Shown: positions 9,282-19,082 of the stretch, in pieces
Position numbering within the stretch: the stretch's first letter is position 1
Layout: every line of letters begins with the position of its first letter
Assembly: GCA_029255685.2 (NCBI GenBank)
Contig: CM055319.2
Span: forward strand, 25,825,568 to 25,889,567
DNA: 64,000 bases
From: Silene conica
Lineage: Eukaryota > Streptophyta > Magnoliopsida > Caryophyllales > Caryophyllaceae
Direction: 5' to 3'
The notes under the pieces: generated by a model
What the model saw: only the letters and a program-made list of their open reading frames with translations
Told to the model about the DNA's origin: nothing
Databases searched by the model: none
Program-made: the position numbers and the translations under genes

Positions 9282-10757
9282 TGGTTTTGATTGGTTAGCT
9301 GCTATGACTGCCGAGCCGTCCTTATATTGGGAGATTCGCCAGAGTTTACCTACAGATGCTGATTTCAAGAAGTTCGAGGCTAAGATTTCGAGTGGTGTTG
9401 CACCTGACTTAGTGATTGATGCTGATGGTTTCCTTAGGTTCCGTGGTAGGATGTATGTTCCAGATGTGCCAGATTTGAGGAAGAGGGTTCTTGATGAGGC
9501 TCACTTGACACCGTATTCAATTCATCCAGGAGGAGAGAAGATGCACAAGGATTTGAGGCTTATGTTTTGGTGGCCGGGAATGAAGAAAGAGATCTTGGAT
9601 TACGTGAGTATTAGGTGCTTGACTTGTCAACAAGTCAAGATAGAGCATAGGAGGCCAGGTGGTTTGCTACAGCCGCTTCCCGTTCCTTAGTGGAAGTGGG
9701 AGTGTATATCTATGGACTTCGTGACAGCATTGCCTAAGACTGTGGGAGGCAAGGATGCGATTTGGGTTATTGTTGATAGGTTAACTAAGTGTGCCAGATT
9801 TGTGCCTATCAGAGAGACATGGGATATGGACCGTTTAGCCAGGGCTTATATTGCAGAGATAGTCCGTTACCATGGTGTCCCGAGAGAGATCGTTTCAGAT
9901 CGAGATCCGAGATTTTGTTCCAGATTTTGGAAGGCTTTACAGGAGGCTATGGGTAGCCGTTTGTTGATGAGCACCGCATTTCATGCCGCGACCGATGGTC
10001 AGTCCGAGAGGACTATTCAGACACTATGCTAGAGGATTTGCTCCGTGCTTGTGCACTTGATTTTCAGAGTTCTTGGGAGCAGTGTTTGCCGTTGGTAGAG
10101 TTTTCTTACAACAACAGTTACCATTCATCTATTGGTATGGCTCCGTACGAGGCTCTTTATGGTAGGAAGTGTCGTAGTTCGATCTGTTGGGATCAGGCGA
10201 GTGACGTGCACGACCTAGGACCGGACCAGTTAGCTGTTACTATCGATCACGTTAAGCTTATCAGAGGTAGGATGAAGGCCGCACAGGATCGGCAGAAATC
10301 CTATGCTGATGTTCGCCGTAGACCTTTAGAGTTCGAGGTGGGTGACAGAGTCTTCTTGAGAGTTTCACTGATGAAGGGCGTTAAGAGGTTTGGAGTTAAG
10401 GGCAAGTTGAGTCCTAAGTATATTGGGCCTTTAGAGATCGTGAAGAGGATTGGTGCTGCCGCTTATCGTTTGGACTTGCCTCCTAGTTTGGGCAAGGTTC
10501 ATATTGTCTTTCATGTTTCTCAGCTCCGTAAGTATGTTAGTGACCCGAGTCATGTTCTGCCTAGAGAGATCGAGAACTTGGAGCCGAGTCTTGCTTTTGA
10601 GGAGCATCCCGTGAAGATCCTAGACCGTCAGGATAGGAAGCTTAGGAGCAAGGTGGTGCCGCTAGTGAAGATCCTTTGGCGTTGCGGTGATGTTGAGGAT
10701 CAGACATGGGAGACTGAGGCGTCGATGCGTATTGCGCATCCTTCTCTTTTCGATTGA
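9282..10757 (+). pseudogene. E4 integrase with chromodomain-like tail, broken
   Basis: Zinc-binding N-terminus at about 9500-9650 (histidines in the HLTPYSIHPGG region and CLTC), then a TAG at 9688-9690. The catalytic core carries MDFV, SDRDPRF and QSERTIQTL (D, D, E), with a frameshift near 10025. The C-terminal part includes GPLEIVKRIG, and the PVKILDRQDRKLR...DQTWE tail matches the degenerate chromodomain of Tekay elements. The core inserts cDNA and the tail may bias target choice. Two frameshifts plus one stop make this copy non-autonomous. Confidence 0.88.
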
Positions 10758-10787
10758 GGTAGAGTTAGTTAGAATTTATCTTCGTTC

Positions 10788-10807
10788 GAGTTTCGAGGAC
10801 GAAACTT
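10788..10807 (+). other. Hairpin abutting the 3' LTR of E4
   Basis: AGTTTCG-AGGA-CGAAACT (10789-10806). The LTR begins at 10808, so the usual AAGGAGGG-type tract between hairpin and LTR is missing compared with E9. Confidence 0.7.
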
Positions 10808-11770
10808 TGTAACATCCCGTATTTTCGTAAAATCTAATTTAAGCGTTTTAAATTATTTTAAGTAATAAAATAATATTTAATAAATTATTGTGAAAGATTT
10901 TAATTTAATTAGTAAGATCCGTCTTAAGAACCTTAAGTCCTTAAGACGAATACAAACTTGGTAAGGTTAAGTTCCCAACTTAAATATCCGTTCAAGTATC
11001 CTAACCCGTTTCATTTAATACGGAAAGGACAATTACTTAAACCCCTAAAATCACATATGTCGACATTTATTCATCTCCTTCAACTCTTTCCACTGTAAAC
11101 TAATTTCTCTTAAAACCTCCATTGTTAACCTCTTCTTTTGCTCTTTTCTTCATCATCCGTCTACCGATTTAAGGTAATAATAACATTTTAGGAATCCTCA
11201 TTTAATTTCCAAGCCATCTATCACTTTCGTTTTTCAAATCCTTAACTTCGAAATTTGGGCTGTTTTGCATAAATTCCGTTTTTACTCCGTTAACATCGTT
11301 TTTCGTGCTTGTAGGCGTGGGCTTGGACAACCCGGACATTGATAGCTTCGTGGTAGAGGAGGATCTTTAAGCCGGAGTGCATTTAAGGTGACGATAATGA
11401 GAAACCCGGCCTTAATGTGAATATTAGCAAGTTTTGATGTGTTCTTATATTTGTTTCTGATTTTTGTTAATGTTTAATGATCAATGGACTTAGTATCATG
11501 TTTAGGATTGTTCTTATGTGAAGAATTCATGCTTGGTGATGTTGTTATGTGTTCTTAAGCTTATTTTCAGTTTTTCACAAAGTTAAGACGGATACTTGAT
11601 ATAATCGTTTGAGGATTGTTATGGGATTTGTTTGCTGATAGATAATGATTTTAGATGATTCATGATGTTGGGTAAATCTTACATGTAGCAATTTTTAAAG
11701 TTTGTATGTCGAATTGTTGAATTTTATGAAGGCTGAGAAATGCGTTTTTGCGTATCAGGCTCTCTGAGCC

Positions 11771-12149
11771 GGTCGACCGACCGGCCGCCGGTCGACCTGC
11801 TGGGAGCGCTTCTATGGTGTTTTGCGTATTTTGTAGAAATAAGGCTTGGGACTGCCAGCCGGCCGACCGGCTGCCTGCCGACCGGCTGGTGGTCTCCTTG
11901 TATTGTTTATGTTTTGCGAAAACCATAGGAAGAAGGGAGCCCAGCCGGCAGACCGGCCGCCTGCCAGCCGGCTGGGAGTACATGTGGGGTGGTTTGCGAG
12001 TTTGTAAAGGCTAAGGGAATGGGTTCCCAGCCGGCCAATCGGCTGCCTGCCGACCGGCTGGGAGTCCCTTTGTGTTGTTCTCTGTTTTAAAAGAAAGGAC
12101 GCTGAGTGGATCACCAGCCGGCCGACCGGCTGCCTGCCGACCGGCTGGG
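11771..12149. repeat. Five-unit array, period about 86 bp, near-palindromic cores
   Basis: Cores begin near 11771, 11857, 11942, 12028 and 12115. The last four read CCAGCCGGCCGACCGGCTG-like, then CCTGCCGACCGGCTGG. The first is GGTCGACCGACC plus GGTCGACCTG, 19 bp apart. Cores are well conserved while the spacers between them are not. Confidence 0.85.
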
Positions 12150-12301
12150 GATCCCTGTAGGCTGTTTTGTGGTAATTCGCGTATAACTTTCAACGGTTGA
12201 TCGGTTTTGATTGAAACTCGTTTTGTGTACCCTTTATATGTATTTGAGGTCCTCGGAGGATGGGCGACACTATATTGGGTTCGGGAATGGAGTGAGGATA
12301 G

Positions 12302-12348
12302 AGACCCCCCGGTCGGGTAACCGAAAGGGAAACCGGCTCTCCCTCAAC
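12302..12348 (+). repeat. Left bracket repeat
   Basis: AGACCCCC..GGGTAACC....AGGGAAACCGGCTCTCC. A matching copy lies at 13155-13198, on the far side of the hairpin array. Confidence 0.8.
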
Positions 12349-12439
12349 TTAGTTCCCGGGGTCAATTAACTGTTGATTAGAAGTTAAGAAAAGTAGAACT
12401 ATAGATTAGTTCATAGACTTTGGTTGATATTGTATTGAT

Positions 12440-13005
12440 GCGTATTAAGTTATGCTTTAAGCTGGCCTCTGAACTTAATACGTGAGTTGTTTGTCATATA
12501 TGGGGATATGCCTTAAGCTGGCCTCTGAGCCCTATATGTGTATGTTTGTCGTGTCTGGTACATGCCTTAAGCTGGCCTCTGAGTCCAGACATGTTTGATA
12601 GTGATCGCGTTGGAACATGCCTTAAGTTGGCCTCTGAGTCTGACGAGTAGAGCAGCTGCACAACGGGATAGCTAAGGAACTGACACCTTGCCCGGAGTGC
12701 AGATGTTTGGTGCTAGAGCATGTCTTAAGCTGGCCTCTGAGTTTAGTACCTTGTGATGTGGTGAAGGGACATGCCTTAAGCTGGCCTCTGAGTCCTTTAC
12801 TTTTGGATGCTAGTCTATGCCTTAAGTTGGCCGCTGAGTCTAGTGTCTTGCTGATTGGCAGGTCCATGCCTTAAGTTGGCCTCTGAGTCCTTGCTTGCTG
12901 AATGTTTTGGTGTTTAGGTTATGTCTTAAGTTGACCGCTGAACCTTTACACTTGCTGATTGATTAGTATTAGGTTATGTCTTAAGCTGACCGCTGAACCT
13001 TTTAC
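12440..13005 (+). repeat. Tandem array of eleven hairpins with conserved loop
   Basis: Ten copies of ATGCCTTAAGCTGGCCTCTG (minor variants) start at 12452, 12508, 12562, 12617, 12720, 12771, 12817, 12866, 12921 and 12976, usually 46-56 bp apart. Each is flanked by arms that pair with each other but differ between units, e.g. CGTATTAAGTT/AACTTAATACG in the first. In the double-length gap an eleventh hairpin with a degenerate loop has arms at 12656-12667 and 12691-12702. Function unknown. Confidence 0.85.
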
Positions 13006-13154
13006 TTGCTGAATTTATCTGCTTGCCTTGAGTTGGTACGTGTCAGATATAGATATTGATAATGATGAGTAAATGAATGTTTGTTTGAGTTATGGTTTGA
13101 TCATCCAAGGCATTGGGTGACTCTTAGTTCGGTTTCATAAATAGTTGGACTGAA

Positions 13155-13198
13155 AGACCCCCGACTGGGTAACCAGTAGGGAAACCGGCTCTCCTTCC
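13155..13198 (+). repeat. Right bracket repeat
   Basis: Second copy of the 12302-12348 repeat, about 853 bp downstream and in direct orientation, with several substitutions. Confidence 0.8.
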
Positions 13199-13738
13199 TA
13201 ACGGTTTATGAAGTTGGTTGAGAGCCGTGCACTAGAGTTTGCATGATATATAGTATGAGAACAGTTGATGAGTTGTTTATGCTTCACATGTTTATATATG
13301 TTGGAGTATTCTGTATTGTTTTATGTGTTACGTGTTGTCACAAAAGGTGGCTAGGAGAACTCTAGGCACTCCCCACTGATTATGGCGTACATGTTTTCAT
13401 GTATGTAGGTACATGCAGGTTGGAGCGGGGTTCACGAGAGGGCTAGCGAGTGATGATCATGTTGTCATCATATGACTTATACTTATATCGTTTAGCTGGA
13501 CTCTTTGTTTCTTTTGATACAGTTTTGTTGGTGCCTGTAGGGATGTTCCATCCCAGGCTGTTGTACATATTTGGTTTGATACTTAGAACTGTTACTTATC
13601 TATCTTGTTCTATTTCAGTTTCAGTTTCTGTTTAAGTTTAATTCTTCTCGCATGTTGTTTACTTTAAAAAGTTTTAATTCCGCTGCATTTTTGGTACTTT
13701 TGTATGTTTATATTTCCGCTTTCGCGAGGGGTTTTACA

Positions 13739-16282
13739 CTTCTCAAGCTTGCAACGATCCATAAAGGACCGAAGCCATGAAACGTGTGGGAGTGGTGGAG
13801 CGTTATTTGCAATTGATGATTGAAAGTCGAAAACGAACTACAATAAAAATAAAGGAATTAAAACACAATTATCGTTTTAATAATTAATTTAAACTTGTAA
13901 ATTTTAAACAAGTTAAACATCTACTTAATGATCTCTTACCCAATTAAGTAAATGATCCCGAGACCCAAATACACACTAACTCGGGCACGGTTTAGCCGAT
14001 ACATCCCTCATTAATATGACTCGGTAGATTAACCCCTTAATCGATTCTACTTTTAGAACTCTCGGTCGATAAAATTACATTAGTTCTTATCTTAGCCCGA
14101 ACTTATTACCACTACGGTGGCTCGAATACCTTCGTCGAGATCAACCAAATTTCAAGAACGTAATCATATTACCCCACTTCACCAACGTAATAAGGTTTGC
14201 ACCCCGGTTTAGCCGAGCCTACTCCCTTATGAAGAAGATCCTTCGCGGGTTCTTTACTATTTGGTAAGGCTATGTCTCGATTTTTAAATAACGTAAGAGA
14301 TCTTGTCAATTTATTATCTATCTCCTTTAAGTGAACAAAGTCGGTGAATTATTGATAATTTAATTGACACGGTCGTTAAAATCGATGAAATGCATGATAT
14401 GAATGACGATTTGGCTATGCATGCAAACATGATAAGCATAAATAAAAGCATAAAAACTTAAAAGCATAAATAAAACCGTAGTATGGCCTTTCCTTAAATA
14501 GAAAATAAAGTAAATTACAAATTCGGAAACCAACTCCTTTGGTCCCTTGAACTTCACACGCGACACGCATCCCAAGGCAAACCCCGTCTTGGTTGGAACT
14601 CCTTTCCGAAATGGCACCGTCTTCAAGGAATCTCCGGAATTACAAATAATTACAAATTTTCTATCTATTTTATACATTATAAAATAAAATAACAAAATAA
14701 AGTGATACGAGATCACATTAAATTACAACCGAATCGATAAACTCTTACATTACGGGAAATGCCGATTAAAATCTAAGGCCATACTAAGTAAATTACATAA
14801 TTCAAAATTACGTAAATAAATTATGACATTCATAAACAATAATTAAATATGCAATGCTTATGTAAAATGCAAAACCTAAGCCAAATCGTTCTATTTAAAC
14901 ACATTTTAAATATCGTTATTCGTAATAACATGGTTTTATGGAATAACGTGATTTAAATAACTTTAAAATCACTAATCATACTATGAATCACTATTACGAT
15001 TTAGTTAAGTTTCCTAACACATTTTAGGATTCAAAATTAATTCTTACTCAAATTTCCAAATAACTTAACCTTTTATTTTAATATTGTTCGGTTTTAATCT
15101 GTTTTACGGGAAATAGCATTAAAATAATCAAACGAGTCATAAAAATTTCGAAAAATCAAAATTCAAAATTTTGAACATACTGAAAATTTTCTAAAATTTC
15201 AGATCCTTAAAATTTAAATATTTTCGAAATATACTATTTATTTCGTAAAATAGCCATATAATATGCATAATAATTCGAAAAAATCAAAACTACTTCAAAA
15301 AACATGCAATAAAATACCAATATAATTTTTACATCTTCCAAGACACTCAAAGCATCTGAAAATTCAGAAAAATCAGACTGAAAAACACTGTTTAAGGTCT
15401 GAAAAATAATGATTATGACTCTTACAATTCTTAATTTCAACTTTAACTTTTAAAATTTAAAATTTAAAATTTCAGAAACTTTTGGCACTAAATAAAAATA
15501 TGTTGATGATCATATATAATATGACTAATATGGGTGATTTATTCAGACCATTTAAGTAACTTTTACTATTTTTAATAATTCGTGTCATATATTACTCGAT
15601 TTTACCGATTAAAATCATTTCTCATGCAAAATTCGAAATAATTAGCTCAAAAATTACATGCATGCTAGAAATAATATATATGACACGATATAAAAATTTT
15701 ATGGTCAAATTCGAACTTAAACTATTTAAGCTAAAATATGTCACTAATATTACGATTTTTACATTAAAAATCAATATTCATGCAATATTAAAGAAAAATT
15801 TCTGGAAAATTCATCATATATTTTATATATTGCATGTGACATCTACAAAAAAAAAATTTATAGTTAAATTCATAATATAACTATTTAACCCATATTTATT
15901 TCATTTTATGACTATTTAACCTTTAAAAATCATAAACCTTGCATAAAAACTCAATAATTTCGAAAATTATATATATTCATAATATGTTAAATCCATGTGA
16001 GAACATATTTAAAATTCTCGGCCAGAAATATTATTTAGCTATTTTTCCCATATTAAAACGTTTTTAACCGATTTTAAGCACAAATTAAACAATTTAATCA
16101 CAATGATGAACAATATTATTCCTTAAATCATCAAAATGACTTAAAACTATTTTAAGACCAGAAAGTATACATGCATTAAGATTTTCGTGCATATCCTATA
16201 TGTACTAATAAATTTCGTTTTTAATTAAAATCGCATTTTCTCGCAAAAACGTAAAAATCGAGTTGCATGCAAGCAACCTAAT
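13739..16282 (-). other. E5 untranslated leader
   Basis: No convincing coding sequence; open frames here are short and AT-driven. It matches the E10 leader in patches, best around 14510-14630 and 14260-14400. It includes two GGTTTAGCCGA repeats (plus strand, near 13990 and 14207). Confidence 0.7.
14520..14640 (-). promoter_or_regulatory. Conserved leader block with two AGGAG-loop hairpins
   Basis: On the minus strand GGAA-AGGAG-TTCC (14607-14595) is followed by ACCAA-AGGAG-TTGGT (14543-14529), inside about 120 nt conserved with E10 57555-57670. Candidate RNA packaging or dimerisation element. Confidence 0.6.
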
Positions 16283-16294
16283 GCTCTGATACCA
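16283..16294 (-). other. Primer-binding site, initiator tRNA-Met (E5)
   Basis: Minus-strand TGGTATCAGAGC, two bases from the LTR end. Confidence 0.9.
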
Positions 16295-16296
16295 CT

Positions 16297-17555
16297 TGAA
16301 GAGAAACCTTAGTCATACTAGTTCTCTCTAAATATAGTCTTACTAAAAATTATACTAATTAAGCTCATATTAATTTAGTCGATCTTATGCATGCAAAACT
16401 AAAGCGGAAATAAACGAAATGGTTCCTTACAATCGGTCCGAATAGTGCGAAGGACGATCCTCCACGGAGCAACCAAAATAGCTTGCCTCCTTTACGATGC
16501 ACCCAAGACCTACCCTTAACCACCGAAGACCGAACCCGAGCTAGGAGACGGAATCGGTTATCTTAAAACCGTAAACTAATATCTCTTTAATAGTCTACTA
16601 AAAACTACAACTTATTGTAGTAAAATATTATGTATTAATATTTTAGAGGTTTTGTGATTATTGTCTCACACTAGAAAATAATAATATTAGCTAAGACCAT
16701 CATATATGTGATAGAGTATCATATATATAATAGAAGAGGGTTGGGGTTGGGGTTTTAGGCGTGTGAACCTTGCTTGGCAAGGCCAATTTTGATGCCTTTT
16801 GTCTTTACATAAGGTTAGGGTTGCATGCCTACTATTAGGCATCTTACCTCTCTAATGATTGTGTCTTTGTCCACTATTTCAAACAAGTTAGTCTTTCTTA
16901 CACAATCACACGCCATATTCAAGTGTAAAATGGATTCCATTTTACAATTTGTAATTTATACAATTGTGTAATATGTGACATCTTATGTGACATAATTCAA
17001 TTGTATTAATTTAAAATATATTTATCACATAAATATCATTTCTAAATTAATTAAATCATATTTAACAAATTAATCTAGTAATTCGTAATTACCGTTCCAA
17101 CATATGGTGATCATAATAATCGTCGATACGATATATTTACAACATTTGTTATAACCATGAACCATTCATATTCTAATTTCGATATTTCTAAAATATCGAT
17201 TAATATTTGATAATCGACACATTTCAATTTCAAATATAAATCTTACGTTAAGATTCAACCTCTGTTTTCTCGATATATGGTTTTAAGGAATCGATCAATT
17301 CGTATCATATACAATTGATCAATATATATTTAAGGGGTCTATCCTATAGGTGTGTGACCTAAAGGGATCAACTGACCACCACCGTCATACGACAGTAATG
17401 TCAAACTCTAGTCAGCCAATCATTACCGATTAATGTTGGTCAGTCGACTATATCAAATATCGAATCGTCCCTTACATATTCATTTCATAAGATTTATGAC
17501 AATGATTTTTATCAATGTCGTGATCGCACAATTGTTGAGGACACATTTCCCAACA
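16297..17555 (-). repeat. 5' LTR of E5 (1259 bp)
   Basis: On the minus strand starts TGTTGGGAAATGTGTCC and ends CTCTTCA next to the primer site. Same style as the E2, E7 and E10 LTRs. Confidence 0.85.
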
Positions 17556-17977
17556 ATAGGTACATTGTTCTCTTTTATTGAATACAATTCAAGATTAATA
17601 AATATAAAAACTTTTCTTTTATAAGTGTAGCTTATAAAATCCGGACTCATCGCGTGTTGATCCAAGCCGTTGATATTTGTCGCATTTCAAGTATTAACAA
17701 GAATTACAAACTATAGGTCTAGGGAGTAATTCACCATTGTTTGAACTATAGATTTAGGGCAAACAAATATCCTTCTACCTTGCAATAACAACCACCACTA
17801 TCGACGGACCATCACCACCAATGACGCCTAACATCATCCATATCATTGTTCATATTTCGTTCAAGATTCAATCAAGATCGTTCCATACAAGCACCTAAAT
17901 TACTGTTTTCATCCGAGATTGTTCTTTAAGTTTCAAGAAGCTTCCGCGGACGATTTCTTTGCTTAGAATTCGTATCA
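17556..17977 (+). repeat. Partial 5' LTR of E6
   Basis: Matches 29353-29784 base for base over long stretches, apart from a deletion of about 28 bp near 17783 and a small indel near 17610. Ends CGTATCA. Confidence 0.85.
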
Positions 17978-17981
17978 TTAG

Positions 17982-17993
17982 TGGTATCAGAGC
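17982..17993 (+). other. Primer-binding site, initiator tRNA-Met (E6)
   Basis: TGGTATCAGAGC, four bases after the LTR end. Confidence 0.85.
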
Positions 17994-18042
17994 TTCGGCT
18001 CTCGATTTCTTTATCTACAAGACGATCCACGAAGGGAGGTAG

Positions 18043-18170
18043 TATGGAGGACACGAGATTCGAAGGGGAAACCGAAGTTAGGCTTCCGTTACAATTAACA
18101 AGAAACCTAATGCTACGTAACCTGCAAGTTCAAAACGACCCAATCTCAAGCGATCAAAGAAACCAAATCT
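18043..18170 (+). pseudogene. E6 5' coding remnant, interrupted by E7
   Basis: Short frame from ATG at 18043 (MEDTRFEGETEV..., then SSDQRNQ). At the empty site it would be in frame with the protease fragment beyond E7, so most of gag had been lost before E7 arrived. Too short to assign a domain. Confidence 0.45.
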
Positions 18171-19067
18171 TGTTGCAGTAAATGTCCTCCACAGTGTGTG
18201 ATTATTTGAGTAAATCTTTTACAGGATCACGCAGGGATACTTAGTATATTAATCAGTTGATTAACGTTTATCGGTAACGATTGACTCACTAGAAGTTTGA
18301 CGTTACTGTCATATGATGGCGATAATCAGCTGATCCCTAAAGGTCACACCTATAGGATAGTACTGAGAAATGCGATTATATATTGATATAATTACATAAA
18401 TGTTATACTTAGCTAAATATAGTTAAGTAGATGATAAACATTTAATATGATTAAATAATAACTAGGAGAAATGAATTAAATGTTAATTCTAATAAATAAA
18501 TATAAAAGTTATATTAAATGTTAATTATAAGATAATTAATTAATATTCTCCGGGAATTAAATTTGTACACCGAAAAGTATTAAAATATATATGATATTTT
18601 AAGGAAGTTTGGAATAAGGAAACTGACTCAAAATATTATATTATAATGAGGTTTCCTAATTAAAGTACAATACCAACACAAACCAAAACCCTATATATAG
18701 AGGGTTTCGGCCGTGAGGTTGGGACACAAGAAGAAAACGTTTTTCCTCTCTTATTCTCCTTGATTAGTTTATCATCTTAATCCCAAAATAAATCCTCTAA
18801 AATAATTAATAGTAATTTAGGAGGAACTTTGAGGGAATCTTTCTCAGTCGTCTTGGGTGCAATCTAAGGAGAACTTCTACCTTGAAGTTTGGGTTTATAC
18901 TAGGTTGTTCTTAGGCCGATCTCATATAGGACCAAAGGTTATTTCTGTGATCCTTGTCCTATTATTTCAGTTCTATTGTTTTAATATCAATTCGTTTTTG
19001 ATATAATCCTTGGCAGTATTAATTAAGTTAATACTTTTATGAGTAATTTAAGAAATTATTTCCTACA
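18171..19067 (+). repeat. 5' LTR of E7 (897 bp)
   Basis: Starts TGTTGCAG, ends CCTACA. The TATA sequence near 18691 is inside an inverted repeat AAACCCT...AGGGTTT. Confidence 0.92.
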
Positions 19068-19069
19068 AG

Positions 19070-19082
19070 TGGTATCAGAGCC
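19070..19082 (+). other. Primer-binding site, initiator tRNA-Met (E7)
   Basis: TGGTATCAGAGCC, two bases after the LTR. Confidence 0.92.

Larger units (their letters stand above)
7639..13738 (+). mobile_element. E4: Tekay/Del-like chromovirus, 3' two-thirds
   Basis: Starts abruptly in the C-terminal protease region, runs through RT, RNase H, integrase and chromodomain-like tail (to 10757), and ends in a 2.9-kb LTR. Gag and the 5' LTR are missing where E3 adjoins. The right edge abuts the leader of minus-strand copia E5, suggesting E4 inserted into E5 (expected target duplication CTTCT, 13739-13743). Confidence 0.85.
10808..13738 (+). repeat. 3' LTR of E4 (2931 bp)
   Basis: Starts TGTAACATCCCG and ends GGGGTTTTACA, a short inverted terminus typical of the family. 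It contains, in order, the 86-bp palindromic array (11771-12149), two bracketing copies of a GC-rich repeat, and the hairpin array between them (12440-13005). The end was placed at TTACA by symmetry because no second LTR is present. Confidence 0.75.
13739..17555 (-). mobile_element. E5: Ty1/copia element, 5' LTR and leader only
   Basis: On the minus strand: LTR (17555-16297), initiator tRNA-Met primer site, then about 2.5 kb of untranslated leader similar to the E10 leader. It is cut at 13739 by E4 before gag. The right flank ATAGG (17556-17560) lies in the TATA region of the E6 LTR. Compared with the intact E6 LTR copy, E5 landed within TATAAATAGG. Confidence 0.8.

Noticed and set aside
11660-12193. 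Several overlapping frames rich in AGRQAAGRPAG-like residues
   Set aside because: Translations of the GC-rich 86-bp array; frames exist in both strands.
12440-13005. CRISPR-like array (20-bp repeats with about 30-bp spacers)
   Set aside because: Plant LTR context; repeats are degenerate and the spacers are self-complementary flanks of each repeat, not unique foreign sequence.
14360-15880. Small frames in the E5 leader (68-118 codons)
   Set aside because: AT-rich untranslated leader; the matching E10 leader does not keep these frames.
16283-16294. tRNA gene fragments at TGGTATCAGAGC sites
   Set aside because: These 12-base matches are primer-binding sites beside LTRs, not tRNA genes; no cloverleaf surrounds them.
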